Below, piece after piece: positions 57,192 to 64,000 of a stretch of 64,000 nt of DNA. The stretch is from Rhodosorus marinus (Eukaryota > Rhodophyta > Stylonematophyceae > Stylonematales > Stylonemataceae). A program made the translations under genes and the position numbers. Location of the stretch: contig JAMWBK010000004.1 of NCBI GenBank assembly GCA_029953675.1, positions 1,302,001-1,366,000 of the forward strand. Direction: 5' to 3'. Under the pieces are notes generated by a model that was not told the origin of the DNA, did no database searches, and was given only the letters and a program-made list of their open reading frames with translations. Position 1 is the stretch's first letter, and every line of letters starts with the position of its first letter.

Positions 57192-58180
57192 CTACGCCTT
57201 TCATCGAAAGAACAACGCCAAATGCATACATTCCTCGTTCACGTACCGTCTCCTTCCCCCTCCTGTACAAACAACGACGCCCTTCGTCTACCTATTTAAT
57301 CAATATATGCAGTATAATGACTGAAATCCGTTAATCGTTGATCTGTGAGTAAATTTGAATATCTCTTAATAATATCTTTTCGGTGATTAATTGTTACTCC
57401 TGACCATGCTCACCTTTTCTTTTTTTTTCATTTTGGTTTATGAAAGGATTCTCAATTTTGTTTGCATCAGGGATTGTTTTTCCTCATCGTATTGCCTCTG
57501 TGTCTCTGACACTCTGTCGGGGGTTCTATGATGCGGGCTTTGTTGGTAGGTCGTGAATCGTCATGCCTCTCTTTTACGCGCCTCCTCAGGGTAGTATAGG
57601 CTCTGAAGTAAACGATTGTGTTGGCAAATTCGATCCGTCAAGATGAACCACCCACCCCCCTCGGAAAGACTTTTATACCCGGGATGATGGGATGGTAGGC
57701 CTGGGAAGGTTTTTGGCTTTTAAAAACTTCGGTTTTCATCTGTACAGACTACGAGTATCTGATGTCTAGAGGGAGGGGAGGGGGGGGAGGGGGGGGAAGG
57801 GTAAGTTGTAAATTCTGTATTTGGAGCTGGAATTGGGAAAACAGCGTCCCTGATTGTCCCAGAAGGCATTCGCGGTGAGGGGTCTCTCCTATGCTTGGCA
57901 AAGCCAATTAGAACCGATTCTACGCCTTGGCAATCGTGTTGATGTTCCGGTGCAAGGGGGGGCAACCGCCAATATTTCATCCACACTCTCTTCAGCATGG
58001 TTTGGCACTATAGGAATAGAACAGATCTGTTCGTGTGATAATTGAACGTGATTGCATTTATTGCGATGTAGTCGGAGTGAAGCCTGTGAGGGGAGAAGGA
58101 CGTGGACGGGTTGGGTGTTTGATTGAATTTTGTGTTTTGACTAGGAGGAGAGCTTTTAGGTATTGGAGAGCGGAGGCAAG
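57192..58180. other. Intergenic with G-rich tract
   Basis: About 1 kb upstream of the first SDR gene. It contains a retrotransposon relic (57560-57618) and a G-run cluster at 57770-57800 with four or more runs of at least three G, capable in principle of forming a quadruplex on the + strand. Confidence 0.45.
57560..57618 (+). mobile_element. Solitary LINE 3'-terminus relic
   Basis: TCCTCAGGGTAGTATAGGCT followed by CTGAAGTAAACGATTG matches the retrotransposon 3' end (CTCAGGGTAGTTAGGCTCTG, AATAAACGGATC) with a few changes. It is 35 kb from the cluster, in gene-rich DNA. Confidence 0.65.
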
Positions 58181-59104
58181 ATGACGAAAACTAAGGAGTG
58201 GTCGACGGATCAGATTGAGGACCAATCTGGAAAAGTGGTAGTTGTGACCGGTGGAAATGCTGGCATGGGTTTTCAGATGGTGAAAGCCCTTGCTTTGAAA
58301 AATGCTCACGTCATAATCGCGTCGAGATCTGAAGAGAAGGGCCTCGCTGCGGTGGCAGAAATTCTAAAGCTGATGCCGGACGCGAAAGTGGATTTCATGA
58401 AGGTGGACCTTTCCAGTTCCAAGTCAATCAAGGAGTTTGTGTCCGCATATCAAGCGAAGAAGCTACCGCTGCACCTGCTCATCAACAATGCCGGGGTAGC
58501 CGACACTCCACACTCTAAAACTGTGGATGGATACGAAATTACGATTGGCGTCAATCACTTTGGACCTTTTCTCCTGACTGTACTGCTGTTGGACACCTTG
58601 AAGAAGTCCGCGCCAGCTCGAGTCGTCACGTTGTCCTCTATCTCCGCAGGGGACGTTAAAGACCTGCACCTCGACGACTTTACCGCTTTTGCAAAGTCTG
58701 ACATTACGAATTACGACACTTACGGAGTTTCCAAAATGTATAATCTTCTGTTCTCGGTGCACTTGGACAAGGTACTGGAGGGTACTGGAGTGCACTCGTT
58801 TTCCGTACATCCCGGGTTCGTGAAGACAGACATGATGGGTAAGATGGAGACGAGCATGAGCTCGATAATGAAAAGGATATTGGTCAAGTTTGTTGGCCAA
58901 AGCCCGGAAAAGGGTGCCACATCCGCATTGTATTGCGGTACTACTGCTGAAGTTATTGAGAAGGGCGCAAACTATCTATACGGATCGAACAAGTATCTTC
59001 AGGGAAACACCACCCCAAACGAACTATCCGGCATTTCCCCGCTCATTACTCCTGAAAACATGGAGAAGCTTTGGGACAAGACCAAGGAAGAAGTTGGTGT
59101 GTAA
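58181..59104 (+). CDS. Short-chain dehydrogenase, retinol-dehydrogenase-like
   Basis: An intronless 307-residue classical/extended SDR. It oxidises or reduces an alcohol/carbonyl with NAD(P)(H). Substrate is unknown. Seen: cofactor loop TGGNAGMG at 23-30, ASRS after the second strand (favouring NADP), DLSSS, NNAG at 102-105, catalytic Ser near 152 (LSS), Tyr181-x3-Lys185 (YGVSK) and VHPGFVKTDM. The family resembles RDH11-14/WWOX-type and plant TIC32-like SDRs. The start chosen is the first ATG at 58181; a longer frame would need a TTG. No signal peptide or transmembrane segment is visible. A paralogue lies 1.9 kb downstream on the same strand. Confidence 0.9.
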   Translation: MTKTKEWSTDQIEDQSGKVVVVTGGNAGMGFQMVKALALKNAHVIIASRSEEKGLAAVAEILKLMPDAKVDFMKVDLSSSKSIKEFVSAYQAKKLPLHLLINNAGVADTPHSKTVDGYEITIGVNHFGPFLLTVLLLDTLKKSAPARVVTLSSISAGDVKDLHLDDFTAFAKSDITNYDTYGVSKMYNLLFSVHLDKVLEGTGVHSFSVHPGFVKTDMMGKMETSMSSIMKRILVKFVGQSPEKGATSALYCGTTAEVIEKGANYLYGSNKYLQGNTTPNELSGISPLITPENMEKLWDKTKEEVGV

Positions 59105-61015
59105 TCCTCGTGAAACTACAGCCTGGCAGTTTTTCATTGTGTATCGCATTAGTACCATCGATATGGCTCCTTCTCGAATGTCTGAGGGTACCCCCCTCTT
59201 GCCGCTTCGCTCGGTAGTAGTCAGTAAAGGTCAGGTAGCGTTCGAAATGCTCAGAGGCATAGTTTTCAGATTGCTCCAGGGAGTACCCATTGCTTTTGCC
59301 GGGCGGACTCGACTCGACGCGTTGACGTTGACCCCGGCTGGTTATCGACGCCCAAACGCCCAAACGCCCAAACTGCGTCTCAGGGGCAGTGATTTCTAGC
59401 CAGACAGTAGTATACAAGCTCGATCGGAGCGCTTTAGGACACATTTCAACTTTCGGGGACTCTCTCTATCCACAATCAGATTCCTTTAAATCGCTTCCGA
59501 GTACAACCGTAGTCAAAGTGTACTCAGGCTAGAACGTCCGAGTATGAGGTCTGAAACAGTCCCACGGGGGGCCCTCCCGCTCCGACTCGGGTTAGCACAA
59601 CACGTGGTGATATATTTCACTTAGAGATTGACCTTAACCCAAAATAAAAGTTTGATAAAGTTACATAGTGAACAGCTGCCAAACCTAGCGGTACAGCGGC
59701 TCCGTGTTCGACAGGTGCTGACACCACCTAGTCCAAATTTGATTCAATCGATTTCTCGCTGTTTTTTTGTATGTCGATTTTTCTTTTTTAATTCAGCTAT
59801 GTATTTCTTATTTTGGCTGGTCCTCAAAGCACCTATGAATCTATTGTTGGTGGGTTCATTCTTACTCTAGAATCACATGAGACAAGATTTAGGTACAGAT
59901 ACCTTAATATCTTAATTATGTAGTTTTTTGTTTGTTTTTGCTCGCGTTTGTCCCAACTATTTATGGGACGGGACATTTTATATTGCTTTTCTATATGAAC
60001 TTAGATGATCGGACGGAACTCCTTGCAGAATACATTTTCTAATATTTCCAAATTCAGGTCCGATTTCATCAAACGCAGTGGGCGATTTTTTTATCGGACG
60101 GAGATGATGACACCCGTAAAATAATCCATGATTTATAACAGACAACATAAAGAAGCACAGATTTGGATGCTTAATATCTGATTAACTTGTTTAAATATTT
60201 ATTTATGGAATATTTTGTAATCTGTGATTACGGCAATGAGATCTTAATTATGTAGTTTTTGCTCACTTTTTGTCATGGACACCTAACTTTAGCTATTTGG
60301 TGTTCCATCGCTTTACATCTTATTGCGGAGGTTCTAAAATTGGTGCACCGGACAAGCAGAGCTTCGTCAGGTAGGGTGCGGAGCAGGCTCCCTGATGGCT
60401 CCTTTGAGGCGAGCTATCGCTCCTTTGGGGTCAGTCGGACGAGCCACTGGTCCCTTTTATTTTCTTTTTTATCGTGGCTAGAGACCCCGGGGTAGCGGGA
60501 TCAAAACGCAAACCCTTTCCCTAGATAGTGAAAGAATTGGTGTTTTGTGCTGGAGTAGGCAGATGCTCAATAAATTTACAGTTACGCACGGACGCAAAGG
60601 CGAGCTATCGCTCCTTTGAGGTTCCGTTGAGCTATGGCTCCTTTGAGGCGAGCTAGTGGCCCGTTGAGTAGCTTTGGTCGCACATCGCATTGTAGAGTTT
60701 GGAAACCGCATAGCTGTTGTAGTCTGTAGTGTCCGACTAGAGGTTAGGATTGGTTGGGGGGGGGCGGGGGGGGTGGGAGGGGGTGGGAGGATTTGCTTGT
60801 TGGTTTAACCGTCACTATGAAATCAGAATATCTTTTCGCGTAGGACTAAGTGGCCGATGGAAAGGCCAGACTCGGAATTCGTTCTTCAGCGCAGCTCGTA
60901 TATTGTTGAGACAAGAGGTTTGCCGAGTGTGTAGTAAAGCTGCTAGCTGTATATCTCTTTCGTGAGAGTAGTTGTGAGTAGTTTAAGGAAGGAGGACATT
61001 GGTGGTTTTGCAAGT
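59105..61015. other. Intergenic between SDR paralogues
   Basis: 1.9 kb, very AT-rich at 59600-60260. A scattered 20-base motif (GAGCTATCGCTCCTTTGAGG) recurs with variations at 60409-60432 and 60600-60660. The segment 60739-60811, just upstream of SDR2, matches one upstream of the next gene. No coding frame supported. Confidence 0.5.
60739..60811 (+). repeat. Leader/promoter motif shared with 62803-62847
   Basis: AGAGGTTAGGATTGGTTGGG, a G-run region, then GGATTTGCTTGTTG. The same ordered blocks occur at 62803-62847. Here it lies about 205 bases before the SDR2 start codon; there about 20 bases before the SAPS gene start. Confidence 0.75.
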
Positions 61016-61942
61016 ATGGCAGGAAAACAATGGACAATAGAGAGTATGGAGGACCAATCTGGACGAGTTGCGATTGTAACAGGTGGGAATTGCGGGGTTG
61101 GTTTCGAGATGGTGAAAGTACTGGCGTTGAAGAACGCTCATGTCATTATTGCGTCAAGATCGGAGGAGAAGGGCCTTGCGTCGGCGAAGAACATAAAACA
61201 GGTCAAGGTGGATGCGAACGTGGAGTTCATGGAACTGGACCTCGCGAGCTCCGTATCCATCCGGCAGTTTGTGTTGGCGTTCAAGGCGAAGAATTTGCCA
61301 CTGCATCTGCTGATCAACAACGCCGGGGTGTATGTGACCTCTCCCTCGAAGACTGAAGATGGATACGAAGTGACACTGGGTGTCAATCACTTCGGAACCT
61401 ACCTGTTGACTGTGCTGCTGCTGGACACCCTAAAGGCGTCCGCGCCAGCCCGAATTGTCACTCAGTCCTCAGTGTCCATGAAGGATGCACTAGACCTACA
61501 CCTTGAGGACTTTGATGCTTTCTCAAAGTCGGACACTACAGACTACAACAGCTATGCGGTTTCCAAACTCTACAATGCGATGTTTGCCCTGCACTTGGAC
61601 AAGCTGTTGGAGGGCACTGGAGTCCGGTCATTTGCTGTCCATCCCGGAAGTTTCATCAAGACTGAAATTTTTAACAAGATGAAGCTATCGCTTTTCAAGC
61701 TTTTTATTACGTGGTTCGTGCTCCCATTCAAGGGAATGTGCGTAGAGGACTCTGGCATTTCCGGTCTTTACTGCGCCACGTCTCCTGAGGTCCTGGGGTT
61801 GGACTCAGGCTACTTCTTCGGACCGGACGAGAAGAACAATGGCTTTACTGACAAGAGGCAAGTTGGAACTTGGAACGACGGCGTTACTGATAAGAACAGC
61901 CAAATTCTCTGGAACAAGACCAAGGAACTTGTAGGCGATTGA
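61016..61942 (+). CDS. Short-chain dehydrogenase, second tandem copy
   Basis: An intronless 308-residue paralogue of the SDR at 58181. Cofactor loop TGGNCGVG at 22-29, NNAG at 101-104, catalytic Ser near 151, Tyr180-x3-Lys184 (YAVSK), VHPGSFIKTEIF. Residues 1-190 are highly similar to the first copy, whereas the C-terminal substrate-binding part differs (LFKLFITWFVLPFKGM, possibly a membrane-associated helix), so the substrate may differ. The start is the first ATG with a downstream match to the paralogue. An upstream GTG frame is ignored. Confidence 0.9.
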   Translation: MAGKQWTIESMEDQSGRVAIVTGGNCGVGFEMVKVLALKNAHVIIASRSEEKGLASAKNIKQVKVDANVEFMELDLASSVSIRQFVLAFKAKNLPLHLLINNAGVYVTSPSKTEDGYEVTLGVNHFGTYLLTVLLLDTLKASAPARIVTQSSVSMKDALDLHLEDFDAFSKSDTTDYNSYAVSKLYNAMFALHLDKLLEGTGVRSFAVHPGSFIKTEIFNKMKLSLFKLFITWFVLPFKGMCVEDSGISGLYCATSPEVLGLDSGYFFGPDEKNNGFTDKRQVGTWNDGVTDKNSQILWNKTKELVGD

Positions 61943-62865
61943 TTTCCACAGATTCGAGTGCACATAGAAATAAAATGCAATGATACCGTTTTAGCGTTGT
62001 TTTTGCGAACGTCCTTCTCTTCGAGGGATCCACAATCGCTCTCGTCCTGCTCTGTCCACATGTGTGTCAGAGCCGGAGAAAAACACCAATGGCCGCCTTT
62101 CGGAATCCTGCGAAATAGTTGCTTCCGCGTTAGAAGGTAGATCAGATCAACCTTGGATTCGGGGCGATGTCCACCCCCTTCTGTCCCAATTTCCCATTTT
62201 CATCTCCCTTTTTTTGACCGTTTTGAAGGAATCAAAAAGAAAAACCATTTCCTGATGACACAGCTTCAGGGTTGCTCTCCCACACCTTAACCAAAAAAAA
62301 AACCGCGAAAAATTCCCACCATTTTGGAGGAACTGAAGTTCTCGACCGTCATTTTTCGTGGATGCAAAAACGCGTTCGTTTTCTGCGCACGAAAAATGAC
62401 AATTCGTAAAGTAAACGGCCCCTCTTTCCCCCTCCCCGTTTTTTAAAGCTTCAGGGTGAGAGGGGATTTTTTTCTTGATGACCATTTTTGGAGGAAGAGG
62501 TCCTTTTCTTTTCCTCCTGGGGAAGAGTGAGTTTCGAAGGGGATATAAGGTGGGAAGGAGATCCAGAGGTGGTTTGGTGAGGGGGGAAAGGAAGGTGCGC
62601 TGGATTGGATGGAGAGGATGAGACCTCTCCTTCTTCTGTTTTTTTTGGGGGTTTCCTAAGAACAGGAATAGTTTCAAATTTAAAGGTTTGGTTTTAAAGG
62701 GGAGTTACGATGAGGAAACCCAAAAAAAATTGGGGGGTAGTTAGAGGAGGTTTTGGTAGAAGTTGAAGGAGGGTTTGACAAATGGAGGATGTATCGATGA
62801 GAAGAGGTTAGGATTGGTTGGGGGGGGTGGGGGGATTTGCTTGTTGTTTATAGGATTAGAATAGT
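61943..62865. other. Intergenic before the SAPS gene
   Basis: About 920 bases with T-, C- and G-runs, including CCCTTTTTTTG-type stretches. The 62803-62847 motif shared with the SDR2 upstream region ends close to the next start codon. No gene seen. Confidence 0.5.
62803..62847 (+). repeat. Leader/promoter motif, second copy
   Basis: AGAGGTTAGGATTGGTTGGG, G-run, GGATTTGCTTGTTG, as at 60739-60811 but with a shorter G-run. It ends about 20 bases before the ATG at 62866, so it is probably within the 5' leader of that gene. Confidence 0.75.
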
Positions 62866-64000
62866 ATGGCATTTCTTGTTCATGGGATAGCCAGGTTGAA
62901 TCAGATAATCCGTGGAGGTGGTGGTGGTCGTGGTGAGTTGGAGAATGGGGATGTGTCTTCTGAGTCAGGTAGATCTGTAGATTCAATTCGTCTGGAGGAG
63001 GAGAAAGCTGTTAGGAATTCAGAGCAGAAGGAACTTGATGGGAAACTTAACTCGCTTCTGGAGAAGCCTGGGTCGATCAAGAGCCTCGTACAGACTCTGT
63101 CCAGGCTCAACTTTCAGATTCCTCCAGAACAATCTCTTTCGCTCTTCAAGACGCTTTCAAATTGTCTGCTCCAGACGGTTAGTTCCTTGTTTACCCAACA
63201 GCTTTACATAGAGATGTCCGTCCATACTCTTGCTGATCCTGTTCAACTACTCTAATTGCGTAGGATATCCTAGAGTTGATCATGTCGGAGGAGGAAGACA
63301 ATACCATGCAGGACATGAGATCGAGGAAGAGCTTATCGTATGTTTCTTCGGTTCTGATATGCTTTGGGCCGATAAATCTCTGCCAAGCCATTGCATCTAG
63401 CGACAAAGCGCTTGGATTGCTTCTCGATATTTTCCATTCTGAAGAGTACGTTGATCAACGGGTGATTCTCAACGTTTGCAGCGTTCTCCACGCAGTTCTT
63501 CTGACCAGCCCGTTGGAGGTTCTTCGCGCGATAGCCTCGAGAGGCTCGGACATCGCAGCGATGGTGTATTACCTCGACATCGACGCCGTTGCTGAGCTCT
63601 TGGTAAACATCTTGGAATCGACCTGCAGTTCAACCGTACATCCAAAAGCTTTCCAGAGCGCTCTACCGATTCTCAGCAACGAGAGGATCTTTCACCTCCT
63701 AGCGACCAGACTCGAGGAATGTGCCGAAGAAGCCGAGAACGATTTCGACTGCAGGAATACGCTCGATAACTTGGGTAAGAACGATACCACAGTCACAGAT
63801 AACGAGCCTCCGACGTCCACCGAGCTTAACGTTCAATATTCTCTCCCTTTATGCGTTTAAGAGTTCACTTTCCGATCTCTGGTGAGCAACCTGAACAGTA
63901 AATATGTAAAGTACCAAACGAATGTTGCGATGAAAATGCTGGATATATATCGCGAGGTTGAACCTGTCTGTAGAATGCTTAATGCCGGACTGCACGCTGC
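62866..64000 (+). CDS. SAPS-domain PP6 (Sit4) regulatory subunit, 5' part
   Basis: The gene runs off the right edge. Exons seen are 62866-63177, 63264-63774 and 63862-64000 (open). SAPS proteins (PP6R1-3, yeast SAP) target PP6/Sit4 phosphatase in cell-cycle and stress control. Seen: a Gly-rich N-terminus, LDGKLNSLLEKPGSIKSLVQ, then DILELIMSEEEDNTMQDM and VLNVCSVLHAVLLTSPLEVL..GSDIAAMVYYLDIDAVAELLVNI, which fits the helical SAPS repeat in which a vacated end is followed by the L-x3-D/A-x-x-D/E-LL pattern. The third exon (EFTFRSLVSNLNSKY) joins at phase 1. Without the rest of the protein the assignment rests on this pattern. Confidence 0.6.

Overview
The window is nuclear DNA of a eukaryote, most likely a mesophilic red alga. 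The best clue is an intronless granule-bound starch synthase whose protein starts directly at the glucosyltransferase domain with no plastid transit peptide, as expected for floridean starch made in the cytosol. Most other host genes have several short GT-AG introns (about 60-200 nt). No species can be named from this sequence alone.

Layout: (1) 1-1078 holds the last exons of an AT-hook protein gene. (2) About 1.9-22.8 kb is a graveyard of one non-LTR retrotransposon family. At least six long copies and about twenty fragments lie in both orientations, nested, inverted and tandemly duplicated, with no host gene among them. Joined across copies, the element encodes an N-terminal region, a reverse transcriptase with an FHDD catalytic box, a CCHC motif and a PD-(D/E)xK-like endonuclease. 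This is the RLE (R2/NeSL/R4-like) class. It ends almost directly after its stop codon in a short GATCATC or TGATGA tail instead of poly(A). (3) 24-64 kb is gene-rich.

The gene-rich part holds membrane-trafficking genes: VPS54 (GARP tether, +) and a NEO1/ATP9-type P4-ATPase flippase (-). It also holds a BIG BROTHER-like RING-H2 ubiquitin ligase (-), two identical tRNA-Gly(UCC) genes, a COA3-like cytochrome oxidase assembly protein (-), starch synthase (-), importin-5 (-), 14-3-3 (+), the N-terminal acetyltransferase NAA10 (+), two tandem retinol-dehydrogenase-like SDRs (+), and the 5' part of a SAPS-domain PP6 regulatory subunit (+) running off the right edge.

Three further small spliced genes with no recognised function are proposed from phase-consistent GT-AG introns: 39895-40610, 54705-55197 and, more weakly, 56589-57191. 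Gene models were assembled by eye from splice sites and reading frames. Exon coordinates are given in each entry and should be taken as predictions.
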